Shown here piece after piece: positions 1 to 6,651 of a stretch of DNA of 15,937 nt. Position 1 is the stretch's first letter; each line of letters begins with the position of its first letter. The position numbers were made by a program, and so were the translations under genes. The DNA is from Spirochaetia bacterium (GTDB taxonomy: Bacteria; Spirochaetota; Spirochaetia; Treponematales; Breznakiellaceae): the NCBI GenBank assembly GCA_025997595.1, contig BNUU01000037.1, positions 1 through 15,937 of the forward strand. Reading direction: 5' to 3'. Under the pieces are notes generated by a model that saw nothing but the letters and a program-made list of their open reading frames with translations, was not told the DNA's origin and made no database searches.

Positions 1-565
1 GGTGTAAACGGCGAGGACGGGCATGGTTTCCGCCTATGCCATTACCAAAACCGCAACATCCACGATGGGAACGCCGCACTCCTCCAGCGGGACCGGGGGG
101 AGCAAGACCTTCGTCCTGCCTGTGGGAACCTACACGGTGACGGTGAGCGCCTACTATGAGACTGTTGACCCGGCTAACCTGGTGACCAGCGGCACGAGCC
201 CCGACTTTACGGTGAGCCAGGGTGGGGGCAACCCCGGTCCCGCTGGAGGATTGCGGCGTTACCATCGTGGATGTTGCGGTATTGGTAAAGGCATAGGCGT
301 AAACCATGCCCGTCTTCGACGGATAAACCGTCAGTTGAGGCCCGGCGAGGCTGTCCTCTGCGCCGGTGACCGACATCGATCTGCCCGCCGCGCCGGTGAC
401 GGCCACCGACACCGACCCCATCCCTGCCCCCAGCCCCGCAGGGACATTCTCCCCATGTTCCGGGGAATCAAGGGAGGTGGGACAGGCGGCAAGCGCGAGA
501 GCCGCCGCCAGAATTATCACCAGAGCTATGGCCCGGCGTTTTATCAGTTGGTTTATCTTCATCAT
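1..565 (-). CDS. Surface lipoprotein, partial and probably rearranged
   Basis: The start is an ATG at 565 (a second ATG follows at 562) behind AAAGGAG, and the frame stays open to the window edge. Residues 1-28 form a lipoprotein signal: a basic N-terminus (KRR), a hydrophobic Ala/Leu stretch and the lipobox LAAC with Cys28, so the mature protein should be lipid-anchored on the cell envelope. Residues about 70-111 (LTVYPSKTGMVYAYAFTN and onward) resemble the N-terminal module of the LRR lipoprotein just upstream in the same operon. From about nucleotide 231 the frame loses this resemblance: the family-like continuation lies on the opposite strand (99-231), between imperfect inverted repeats. 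The gene is therefore inverted, broken or misassembled at this point, and the residues after 111 should not be trusted. It starts 49 bp after the LRR gene stop, so it is probably the third gene of that operon. Function unknown; the lipoprotein call is firm, the rest is not. Confidence 0.6.
   Translation of the reverse strand, partial: MMKINQLIKRRAIALVIILAAALALAACPTSLDSPEHGENVPAGLGAGMGSVSVAVTGAAGRSMSVTGAEDSLAGPQLTVYPSKTGMVYAYAFTNTATSTMVTPQSSSGTGVAPTLAHRKVGARAAGHQVSRVNSLIVGAHRHRVGSHRQDEGLAPPGPAGGVRRSHRGCCGFGNGIGGNHARPRRLH
8..235 (+). pseudogene. Opposite-strand fragment of a lipoprotein N-terminal module
   Basis: On the plus strand the frame through 23-235 reads like the same lipoprotein module found on the minus strand: MVSAYAITKTATSTM, then SKTFVLPVGTYTVTVSAYYE and SGTSPDFTVSQGGG. 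The end of this stretch matches the style of the LRR lipoprotein (TVFAYATATADSL and ATGTSDPFTVSAG), so it is real coding material rather than a chance frame. An in-frame TAA at 5-7, aligned with a tyrosine codon in the minus-strand copy, cuts it off upstream, and after about 235 the frame runs antisense to the minus-strand lipoprotein. It may be a displaced paralogue fragment, the inverted part of the minus-strand gene, or one side of an assembly chimera. Confidence 0.45.
16..314. repeat. Imperfect inverted repeat (83-bp arms, 133-bp spacer)
   Basis: Positions 16-98 read on the plus strand match 232-314 read on the minus strand at 78 of 83 positions, and a weaker match (10 of 15) continues outward to base 1. 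The five mismatches within the arms are at plus-strand positions 30, 41, 49, 69 and 79. All are transversions, and each changes an amino acid of the shared reading frame. The two arms are in the same codon phase, so flipping 99-231 would join the minus-strand lipoprotein frame directly to the family-like SKTFVLPVGTYTV segment. No recombinase gene is visible. Confidence 0.85.
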
Positions 566-591
566 TTGCTCCTTTAGGTAATAATCAGGGT

Positions 592-625
592 CTGCGCCTA
601 TGGGCATCCGCTTATCATGGCGCAG
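592..625. other. Inter-gene hairpin
   Basis: CTGCGCC (592-598) pairs with GGCGCAG (619-625), and ATG/CAT pairs continue inside after a one-base bulge. The stop codon of the LRR lipoprotein gene (615-617) lies in the loop side. No T-run follows in the minus direction, so this is not a typical intrinsic terminator. It could dampen read-through into the next lipoprotein or protect an mRNA end. Confidence 0.3.
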
Positions 626-2759
626 CTTGTATTATGCTCTCGTAGTCTCTCCAGCCGCTCATATCCTTATAGTCGTCCACTACACTTGCGGGTACATAGA
701 TAGCGGCAGGGTTAAACGCGGAACTACCCAATGTTGTCAGAGGTATCGCGGCCCGAAGTACATATACCGAGGTTACGTTGCCCCAGTAAAACGCATGGTC
801 GCCGATAGAGGTAACACTGCTGGGGATGGTAATGGTAACAGGCGTAATAAAGAGACAGAAAGAAAACGCATAGGAGCCGATAGAGGTAACACTGTTGCCG
901 ATGGTAACCGAGGTTAGGCCACTACACTCACTGAACGCTCTTCTGCCAATAGAAGTAACACTGTTGGGGATGGTAACCGAGGTCAGACCGCTACAGTTAT
1001 AAAACGCATTGTCGCCGATATAAGTAACACTGTTGGGGATGGTAACCGAGGTCAGGCCATTACACCCACGAAACGCACCATCGCCGATAGAGGTAACACT
1101 GTCGGGGATGGTAACCGAGGCCAAGCCACTACAGCCAGAAAACACACTGGTATCGATAGAGGTAACACTGTCGGGGATGGTAACCGAGGTCAGGCCACTA
1201 CACTCAGCAAACGCACGATTGCCGATAGAGGTAACACTGTTGGGGATGGTAACCGAAGCCAGGCCATTACACCCACGAAACGCACCATAGCCGATAGAGG
1301 TAACACTGCTGGGGATAGTAATTGAAGTAAGGCCGATACAGTCCCAAAACGCATAGTCACCGATAGAGGTAACACTGTTAGGGATGGTAACCGAAGCCAG
1401 GCCACTACAGCCAAAAAACACACCGGTATCGATAGAAATAAGGGTATTCGGCAGCGTCACGGAAACCAGATTACTTGCATTAGTCCCATGAGAGGTACTA
1501 CCGCTAATGGTTGTTAAGGTACTGCCGCTTAAATCGTAGGACACATATTTGCCGGTGGTGTTTGCCGTAAAAAGCACCCCTATGCCATCACTGCCATCAG
1601 TAAGGAGAGACAAACTTGCTACGTTGAGTTTAACCACAACGGGGTTAGCAGGGCTGTCGCCGCCTGTTGCTCGGGAAAGATAGGTAGTTAAGAAGGCTTT
1701 CATTTCGGTAGCAGTGCCGGGCTCACCCACCCTTATCGTAATGCTGCCGGAGTAGGGCTTGCCGCCTTTTACCGCCGCCAGGCCAACGGTGTAGGTTCCG
1801 TTCTCCCGTCCATCGCTGGTAAAGGCGTATTTTGTCCCGCCATCGGTTACCCCCGCCGTAACGGGGCTGCCGTTCACCGTCCACCGGTGACCGCTCGTAT
1901 CGTCAGCGGCGGTGATGGTTGCTGTTTCGTTAAAAGATTTATTGAGGATGATCTTATCCACCGTGGCGAGGGCGGTATTGTCATCATCCCACAGGGTGAC
2001 GGGGAAGGGGGATTCGCCCAGATCGCTGGTGAAGTCCTCGGTCTGGAAGAACCAGCTTACCGTGGTGACGGCGTTCTTATAGATATGGACCACCTCGGTT
2101 TTCCCCGCCCTGAAGCCCGCGCCGTCCGTCAGCGCCGCCGTGAGCAGGTAGTAGCCCGCGCCTACGTTGTCCCTGGTCTGCGCCGTGCCGTTGGCGTGCC
2201 CGGCCTTCAAATTAAGCGCCCCGCCTGTGCCGTAGGGGCTCAGGGTGAAGCTGTCCAGGGTCGTCCCCGCCGGGTAACTGATACCCACCGTGAGGGTCCC
2301 CGTCCCCTCGCTTGCCATTGGCGTAAGGCTGACCGGGATACTGGCGGTGTTTGCCCCCGCGCTGACCGTAAAGGGATCGCTGGTTCCGGTTGCCGCCAGG
2401 GAGTCCGCCGTTGCGGTAGCATAAGCAAAAACGGTAACCTCCCAGCCACTCCCAATCCCCAGGGTGAATACGCCCCCGGCCGGTTCCTGGAACGCCGCTG
2501 TTCCGCCGTTCTGCTGAAAGCTATAGGTATAATGATCAAAGGTCAGACCGGGGAGGACGGTCAGCGCGGGAAGGCCGGGAGAGGCGGCCTGCGCCGAAAA
2601 GTCGGGGGCCGAACCGCCCTCCACGATGACCCGCACGGCGCCAAGGTTATCATTACCGGAGCCGTCTGTGTCCGGGTTGTTTGGTGTGGGACAAGACGCC
2701 AATAACAAGGCGGCTGCCAGTAGTATCAAATGTATCTTTATATAAGTACCCGTTTTCAT
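615..2759 (-). CDS. BspA-type leucine-rich-repeat surface lipoprotein
   Basis: This 714-residue protein starts with a lipoprotein signal and lipobox LASC (Cys23). A beta-rich N-terminal module follows (about 40-165), then more Ig-like sequence (about 165-345, including NGTYTVGLAAVKGG). About ten LRR units of the BspA/treponemal type (LRR_5) then run to near residue 660, with the 23-residue pattern LTSVTIPNSVTSIGxxAFxxC. The end, with IYVPASVVDDYKDMSGW, is a characteristic closing segment of such proteins. BspA-like proteins are surface adhesins that bind host or extracellular-matrix proteins or other bacteria; the ligand here is unknown. The start is supported by AGGAGGG eight bases upstream, which overlaps the stop of the preceding lipoprotein gene only 12 bp away, so the two are co-transcribed and perhaps translationally coupled. 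Repeat units are nearly identical except at two pairs of positions. Confidence 0.92.
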   Translation of the reverse strand: MKTGTYIKIHLILLAAALLLASCPTPNNPDTDGSGNDNLGAVRVIVEGGSAPDFSAQAASPGLPALTVLPGLTFDHYTYSFQQNGGTAAFQEPAGGVFTLGIGSGWEVTVFAYATATADSLAATGTSDPFTVSAGANTASIPVSLTPMASEGTGTLTVGISYPAGTTLDSFTLSPYGTGGALNLKAGHANGTAQTRDNVGAGYYLLTAALTDGAGFRAGKTEVVHIYKNAVTTVSWFFQTEDFTSDLGESPFPVTLWDDDNTALATVDKIILNKSFNETATITAADDTSGHRWTVNGSPVTAGVTDGGTKYAFTSDGRENGTYTVGLAAVKGGKPYSGSITIRVGEPGTATEMKAFLTTYLSRATGGDSPANPVVVKLNVASLSLLTDGSDGIGVLFTANTTGKYVSYDLSGSTLTTISGSTSHGTNASNLVSVTLPNTLISIDTGVFFGCSGLASVTIPNSVTSIGDYAFWDCIGLTSITIPSSVTSIGYGAFRGCNGLASVTIPNSVTSIGNRAFAECSGLTSVTIPDSVTSIDTSVFSGCSGLASVTIPDSVTSIGDGAFRGCNGLTSVTIPNSVTYIGDNAFYNCSGLTSVTIPNSVTSIGRRAFSECSGLTSVTIGNSVTSIGSYAFSFCLFITPVTITIPSSVTSIGDHAFYWGNVTSVYVLRAAIPLTTLGSSAFNPAAIYVPASVVDDYKDMSGWRDYESIIQAAP
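790..1477 (-). repeat. Tandem 69-bp LRR-coding repeats
   Basis: About ten head-to-tail units, mostly 69 bp, encode the 23-residue LRRs of the surface lipoprotein. The core (on the plus strand GAGGTAACACTG then GGGGATGGTAACCGA) is nearly constant, while the codons after SIG and after AF vary. The last two units before the C-terminal cap are irregular in length. Longer tracts recur (AFRGCNGL in two non-adjacent units; the DTxVFxGCSGLASVTIP block in two), which points to recombination between units. Confidence 0.9.
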
Positions 2760-2771
2760 CTCTCGTCCCTC

Positions 2772-4592
2772 CTAGTTCGTTACGGTGATGGTAAATTCTT
2801 TGGAATACTGAACCGCCGCCGCTCCGGTCCCTTTCGTGATGACCAGTCCGATGGTGTAGTCCCCGTTGCTCACCCAGGTAGTATTAAAGTCGAAGACTTC
2901 GCCGGTGTACGTCTGGGGTACACCTCGCAAGGTCCATGCATAGGAGGCCGCATATTCGCTGCCCGACGTTACCGTGATAGTAACATGGTTGCCGGGAGCC
3001 TCCTGGCCAATCGTCCGGGAAACCGTGGCTTTCGATGCCGAGGCGTCGATGGCGTGATCGGTGGCCCATGCGGTGATTATCTTGCCGGCGGGGACGGTAC
3101 CGCCGGTGGTTGCCGGGAAGCTCACGGTGAAGGTGAGCGTGTTAGCCGGTGCGTCCCCGCCGCCGATGGTTCCCACCGCAGGGACGCCTACGCCGCCGGT
3201 TCCGGGGGTGATGGCGCCGCTAAATTTGTAGTTCGCCGCTGCTTTTAAGACGATTTCCGCCGTGTAAGCGGTAAAGGGCGCAAAGATCCCGGTAAAGGCT
3301 GCGGCGCCCTGCTTCACGGTAACGCTCTGCACGGTGTAGGTCGATGCCCCCGCCGTAATGGCGGCGCCTACCGTGGCTGCCGCCGCCCCGGTTGCCGGGA
3401 CAACGAGACCGCCGACAGAGGCCGAGGTAATTGCAATGGGGTTTACCGTAAAGCTGACATCAAAGCTTGCCCTAATGCCGTTACTGCCGCTTACGGTTAC
3501 CCTGGCGGTATGGGTTCCCGCCGCAAGCCCGGTATTGGGGCGCACCGTAAAGGTGGAGGCGCTGCCTGCCGCAATACTGCCTACCGACGTTGGAGAAAGG
3601 GTAAAGGAGCTGCCGGTCCCTACCGTTAAGGCTCCGGTTGCCTGATTGCCCGTATTTCTAAGGGTTACGGTTTTAGCGGCCTGCGTCCCATAGCCCGATG
3701 GTGCCTCCGGGAAGGTATAGGTTCCTGAAACGTCAAGGCTAATACCGTAAGTGGCGGGTACAGGGTTTACCGTAAAGCTGACACTAAAGTTCTTTGATAT
3801 ACCATTGCCGCCGCTTATCGTTACGGTAGCGGTATAGGACCCTGCGCTTAGTCCGGTTTTGGGAACCACCGTAAAGCTGCCGGTATCACCGACCGCTATG
3901 CTGGTTACGGTTGTTTTTGAAAGGAAAAAAGACCCACTGCCGGCCCCGGAAAGGGCCGCCGTCAAGTTTCCGGTATCCCGGTTTCCCGTATTGGCAATGG
4001 TTACGCTCAGGGCGGTCTGCGTCCCATACCCTGCTATTGCGGCCGGGAAGGTATAGGCGCCGGAAACATCAAAATCTATGCCGTAAGCAGGAGCGGTTGT
4101 TACCGTAAAGCTGACATCAAAGCTTGCCGCAATGCTATCCCCGGTTACCGTTACCGTGGCGGTATGGGTTGTCACCCCAAGGCCGGGTTTGGGAACCACC
4201 GTAAAGGTATTGGCCCCGCCTGCCGCGATGCTGGGTATCGACGTTTTTGAAAGGGTAAAGGAACCGCTATCGGCCCCGGAAAGGGCCGCCGTTAAATCCC
4301 CGGTCGCCTGATTGCCCGTATTGGTTATGATTACGCTTTTGGCGGCCGGAGCCCCATAACCCGGCCCTGCCACCGGGAAGGTATGGGTTCCGGCCGGGTT
4401 CAGGCTGATACCGTAAGTAGGTGCAGGCCCGGAGCCGCCAGAGCCACCAGAGCCACCGGGGCTATCAGGGACAGTCACATTTACAACAGGCGGATCCGTT
4501 GGCTGCCGACACCCGGCAATCGTAAGTCCCATTACCAGCAGGACTGTAAAAGTAACTTTTACCGGCAAACCTAAAAATAAAACTTTTTTCAT
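2772..4592 (-). CDS. Ig-like-repeat surface lipoprotein
   Basis: I place the start at ATG 4592, giving 606 residues, because GGAGG sits five bases upstream and the protein then opens with MKKVLFLGL, a normal signal peptide. An ATG 39 bp further upstream (4631) lacks these and would fall inside the promoter palindrome. Lipobox IAGC gives Cys28. A Gly/Ser linker (about 43-55) precedes three homologous domains at about 59-168, 169-280 and 281-390. Each has the pattern YGISLxxxGTYTFP, GYGTQxAxxVTIxNTGNxxTGxLT and FTVxPxxGLxxGTHTAxVTV, resembling ASH/Ig-like beta-sandwich domains. Two more beta-rich regions follow, the last ending in GDYTIGLVITKG, similar to a segment of the LRR lipoprotein downstream. 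It is probably a cell-surface structural or adhesive protein. It is the first gene of the three-lipoprotein operon, ends 12 bp before the LRR gene, and faces a divergent XRE regulator. Exact function not recognised. Confidence 0.85.
   Translation of the reverse strand: MKKVLFLGLPVKVTFTVLLVMGLTIAGCRQPTDPPVVNVTVPDSPGGSGGSGGSGPAPTYGISLNPAGTHTFPVAGPGYGAPAAKSVIITNTGNQATGDLTAALSGADSGSFTLSKTSIPSIAAGGANTFTVVPKPGLGVTTHTATVTVTGDSIAASFDVSFTVTTAPAYGIDFDVSGAYTFPAAIAGYGTQTALSVTIANTGNRDTGNLTAALSGAGSGSFFLSKTTVTSIAVGDTGSFTVVPKTGLSAGSYTATVTISGGNGISKNFSVSFTVNPVPATYGISLDVSGTYTFPEAPSGYGTQAAKTVTLRNTGNQATGALTVGTGSSFTLSPTSVGSIAAGSASTFTVRPNTGLAAGTHTARVTVSGSNGIRASFDVSFTVNPIAITSASVGGLVVPATGAAAATVGAAITAGASTYTVQSVTVKQGAAAFTGIFAPFTAYTAEIVLKAAANYKFSGAITPGTGGVGVPAVGTIGGGDAPANTLTFTVSFPATTGGTVPAGKIITAWATDHAIDASASKATVSRTIGQEAPGNHVTITVTSGSEYAASYAWTLRGVPQTYTGEVFDFNTTWVSNGDYTIGLVITKGTGAAAVQYSKEFTITVTN
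3422..4418 (-). repeat. Three tandem ~110-residue Ig-like domain repeats
   Basis: Coding repeats of about 330, 336 and 330 bp begin at 4418, 4088 and 3752. They encode the three homologous domains of the lipoprotein. Phrases such as ACCGTAAAG followed by CTGACA recur at each domain end (SFTV), which makes the region prone to unit gain, loss or assembly collapse. Confidence 0.8.
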
Positions 4593-4626
4593 GGAAACCT
4601 CCACATGGTTCTGTGCAATTTCTAAA

Positions 4627-4675
4627 AACAATCCTACATATTTGAAAAATACGATATCAAATATATTGGATTGTT
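4627..4675. promoter_or_regulatory. Palindromic operator candidate
   Basis: The arm 4627-4645 (AACAATCCTACATATTTGA) pairs with 4657-4675 at 17 of 19 positions around an 11-bp loop. It sits between the divergently transcribed XRE-type regulator and the lipoprotein operon. It overlaps the spacer and -10 region of the predicted lipoprotein promoter and reaches the shared -35 site. It is AT-rich and not followed by a T-run at the end of a gene, so an operator is more likely than a terminator. The proposed ligand is the XRE protein encoded next to it; this is inference. Confidence 0.55.
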
Positions 4676-4680
4676 GTCAA
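4651..4680 (-). promoter_or_regulatory. Predicted promoter of the lipoprotein operon
   Basis: On the minus strand TTGACA (4680-4675) is a perfect -35 box, and TATCGT (4656-4651) lies 18 bp downstream as a weaker -10. Transcription would start near 4645, about 50 bases before ATG 4592. The spacer and -10 lie inside the palindrome, so a bound repressor would block it. Confidence 0.45.
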
Positions 4681-4701
4681 TGCTTACAGATGGGATAGGA
4701 T
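4674..4701 (+). promoter_or_regulatory. Predicted promoter of the XRE regulator
   Basis: TTGTCA (4674-4679), 16 bp, then TAGGAT (4696-4701). The -35 box occupies the same bases as the -35 of the opposing lipoprotein promoter (TTGTCAA read on one strand is TTGACAA on the other), so the two promoters should compete and be co-regulated. Confidence 0.4.
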
Positions 4702-4727
4702 ATTTTTTCAACCTGTAGAGTGTATAA

Positions 4728-5033
4728 ATGACAAATATAAAGGAACTTTTAGGCTCAAATATAAAGACCTATCGACATACCCTCGGCATTTCGCAGGCAA
4801 AATTGGCGGAAATGGCGAATACGGCAACTAATTATCTTGGACTGATTGAGGGCGGTAAAAAATTCCCCTCCGCCGAAATGCTGGAACGTATCGCCGCCGC
4901 CCTGAAGAAGGACCCTCCCGACCTTTTTGCCATCACCCCCATTCAGCAGCAATGGCAGGATGAGATTCTCTCTGAATTAGAAAAAATGATACGTGACAAG
5001 CGGAAAGCCTTAGGGCAAAAATCAGACAAATAA
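4728..5033 (+). CDS. XRE-family helix-turn-helix regulator
   Basis: A 101-residue protein with a Cro/C1-type HTH at about residues 6-66. It has the usual features: IKTYRHTLGISQAKLAEMA for the first helices, then NYLGLIEGGKKFPSAEML and a closing helix (LERIAAALKKDP). A short charged C-terminal helix (about 72-98) follows, perhaps for dimerisation; no ligand or peptidase domain is present. The Shine-Dalgarno is weak (GTAGAGTG). It stands alone, divergent from the lipoprotein operon and convergent with the polyferredoxin gene 43 bp away. With the palindrome in the shared upstream region it most likely represses its own gene and the lipoprotein operon. Orphan phage repressor is the alternative, but no phage gene is nearby. 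Confidence 0.9.
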   Translation: MTNIKELLGSNIKTYRHTLGISQAKLAEMANTATNYLGLIEGGKKFPSAEMLERIAAALKKDPPDLFAITPIQQQWQDEILSELEKMIRDKRKALGQKSDK

Positions 5034-5076
5034 CCTATAAACAATCAAGAAAATTCACCATTAAAGCAACTAACCG

Positions 5077-6651
5077 TTAAAACGGAAAATCATCGGTACT
5101 CTCCACCCGCAGTTCATCCCCGGCTTCCTCCGGCGGGCGGGATCCAACCGTAAGGCTCTGTTCCGGCACCGCCGCGAGGGTAAAGGCCCGGGGCTCGGCG
5201 GGGCAGGACGCGAGGCACGCGCCGCAGCCGATGCAGTACTTTTCATCGTATATGGGCCTGGTGAGAAAGGGGATCCCCGGCTCGCTGTAGGCGACCATGG
5301 TGAGCGCCCCGGTGGGACAGACCTCCGCACAGGCGCCGCAGGATTCATGCTTGGTCTTGACCACGCAGCGCTCAAAGTAGAGGGTGGACAGGGCTATCCG
5401 GGTCCGGTGTTTTTCCTCTACGCTGAGGCGGGTAATGGCCTTGGTTGGACAGACCCGTCCGCATTCGATGCAGTTGTACTGGCAGGCAGCGGTTGCGTCT
5501 CCGTTGTAATCAAGCTGGGGATGCGGGTCATCCTGCGCCGTGATGATGTTGGCCGGGCAGGCCGCGACACAGGCATGGCACACGATGCAGCGGGCAGTGA
5601 AGTGAATCAGATTTTTTGCCCCCGGCGGCAGTATGGGGAGCGTTTCACCTTCACTCAGATTTGCTTTCGCCATGTCCGCCGGACGGGAGAACAGTTTGAG
5701 GCTCGGTCCCAAAAGGTATGCCGCGCCGCACACCAGCGAAGCCTTTCCCGCACCTTTCAAAAAGACGCGCCGCGCATCGCCTGAAACCGTTGCCCTGCCC
5801 CGCAACCCATAGGCCGCGCTCCCCGTGGGACAGACCGCGTTGCAGGAAAAGCACAGCACGCAACGCTCGCTGTCTATGCGCTTTGCTTTTGAATCAATGC
5901 AGCCTGCGGGGCACTTTTTTTCGCAGAGTCCGCAGGAGACGCAGGTCGCGGAGACCTTCATGCCGAAAGGCGCTGCGGACGAAAACAGGCCCAGGGTCAC
6001 GCCCACCGGACACCAGGCACAAAAAGCCCTGCCCCGCAGCAAAGCCGCAATCACTATGAGAATCAGCGGAATGGCGAGAATCAGTGAATCAGCCGTAGCG
6101 CCGCCTGAAAGCAGACTCCGCAGTGCGCCCATTCCCCGCCCAAAGGTAGAGATGGGGTCAAAGAGCGCCATGAGCGGGGCAAAGGAAAAAACCACCCCCG
6201 CGGCAACAAGCAGGGGTACCAGGTAACGCGCCTTCGGCGGAGCATGATAACCACTGCGAAAGAGGCGGGTCCTGGGGGCGTTGCGGGGGGCGGAGCCCCC
6301 CGCAGAGGGGGTAGCGGAGAAGCCGCAGGCTTCGGAGCGAGGGGGAGACTTCCCCCTTTTTAATAGCTTTCCAATCCGCCAAAAAAGTTCCTGCGCGGTT
6401 CCCAGCGGGCAGAGGACGCTGCAATAGAGCCTGCCGAAAATCAGGGTGAGCACGAGGATGACCAGGACCATGCCCGCAAGGCCGGCCCCGTAAAGTACGG
6501 CGGAAAACTGCCCCTTGACCAGCAGGGCAAGTATGCCGTTGGAGCCGAGGCCGGGCGAAAGCCAGGCGTAAACAAAAAGAGCGAACACCCCAAGGGCGAT
6601 GAGGAAACGGATAAAGGCGGGCGCTTTAGGGCTCCGTGACTTCCGCGCCAT
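5077..6651 (-). CDS. Membrane polyferredoxin (NapH-like, six 4Fe-4S motifs)
   Basis: A 524-residue electron-transfer protein. The N-terminal half has membrane segments (about 12-32, 50-72, 143-163, 188-205) and the two NapH/RdxA-type motifs YCSVLCP (76-82) and FCAWCP (210-215). Ferredoxin motifs follow: C237-C240-C243-C247, C264-C267-C270-C274, C355-C358-C361-C365, C390-C394-C397-C401, C438-C441-C445 (C429 may complete it) and C473-C476-C479-C483. A hydrophobic stretch (about 303-320) separates the second and third. It should pass electrons across or along the cytoplasmic membrane; the partner redox enzyme is not in view. Its ATG shares an A with the TAA of the upstream DUF362 gene (TAATG), and there is no clear Shine-Dalgarno, which indicates translational coupling. 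Residues about 98-127, rich in Pro, Ser, Gly and Arg, are encoded by an inserted GC-rich hairpin repeat. Confidence 0.9.
   Translation of the reverse strand: MARKSRSPKAPAFIRFLIALGVFALFVYAWLSPGLGSNGILALLVKGQFSAVLYGAGLAGMVLVILVLTLIFGRLYCSVLCPLGTAQELFWRIGKLLKRGKSPPRSEACGFSATPSAGGSAPRNAPRTRLFRSGYHAPPKARYLVPLLVAAGVVFSFAPLMALFDPISTFGRGMGALRSLLSGGATADSLILAIPLILIVIAALLRGRAFCAWCPVGVTLGLFSSAAPFGMKVSATCVSCGLCEKKCPAGCIDSKAKRIDSERCVLCFSCNAVCPTGSAAYGLRGRATVSGDARRVFLKGAGKASLVCGAAYLLGPSLKLFSRPADMAKANLSEGETLPILPPGAKNLIHFTARCIVCHACVAACPANIITAQDDPHPQLDYNGDATAACQYNCIECGRVCPTKAITRLSVEEKHRTRIALSTLYFERCVVKTKHESCGACAEVCPTGALTMVAYSEPGIPFLTRPIYDEKYCIGCGACLASCPAEPRAFTLAAVPEQSLTVGSRPPEEAGDELRVESTDDFPF
6271..6360 (-). 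repeat. GC-rich triple-hairpin repeat inside a gene (copy 1)
   Basis: Three hairpins lie in a row: GCGGGGGGC/GCCCCCCGC (6283-6291 / 6295-6303), GAAGCC/GGCTTC (6319-6324 / 6328-6333) and GGGGGA/TCCCCC (6341-6346 / 6351-6356). Read on the minus strand, the order and several words (GGGGGAA, GGCTTC, TACCCCCT, then a G-run/C-run hairpin, GCAAC) match the intergenic copy at 14718-14823. It lies in frame in the polyferredoxin gene, adding roughly 30 residues between the first CxxxCP motif and the next membrane segment. It looks like a REP/MITE-like palindromic element that inserted without breaking the frame. Confidence 0.7.

Noticed and set aside
236..577. Plus-strand continuation of the frame that begins at 23
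   Set aside because: Beyond about 235 it is antisense to the lipoprotein signal and has an Arg/His-rich, shadow-type composition.
930..1430. Regular 69-bp periodicity as a possible CRISPR array
   Set aside because: The whole period is coding and gives 23-residue LRR units; there are no unique spacers of constant length between identical short repeats.
1887..2705. 272-codon plus-strand frame
   Set aside because: Antisense shadow of the LRR lipoprotein in GC-rich DNA; no ribosome site and no recognisable protein.
4593..4631. Upstream ATG at 4631 for the Ig-like lipoprotein
   Set aside because: It would place 13 extra residues before a normal signal peptide and lies in the palindrome; ATG 4592 has a good GGAGG.
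5070..5090. Small hairpin CCGT/ACGG at the end of the polyferredoxin gene as a terminator
   Set aside because: Four base pairs only, overlaps the stop codon and lacks a T-run.
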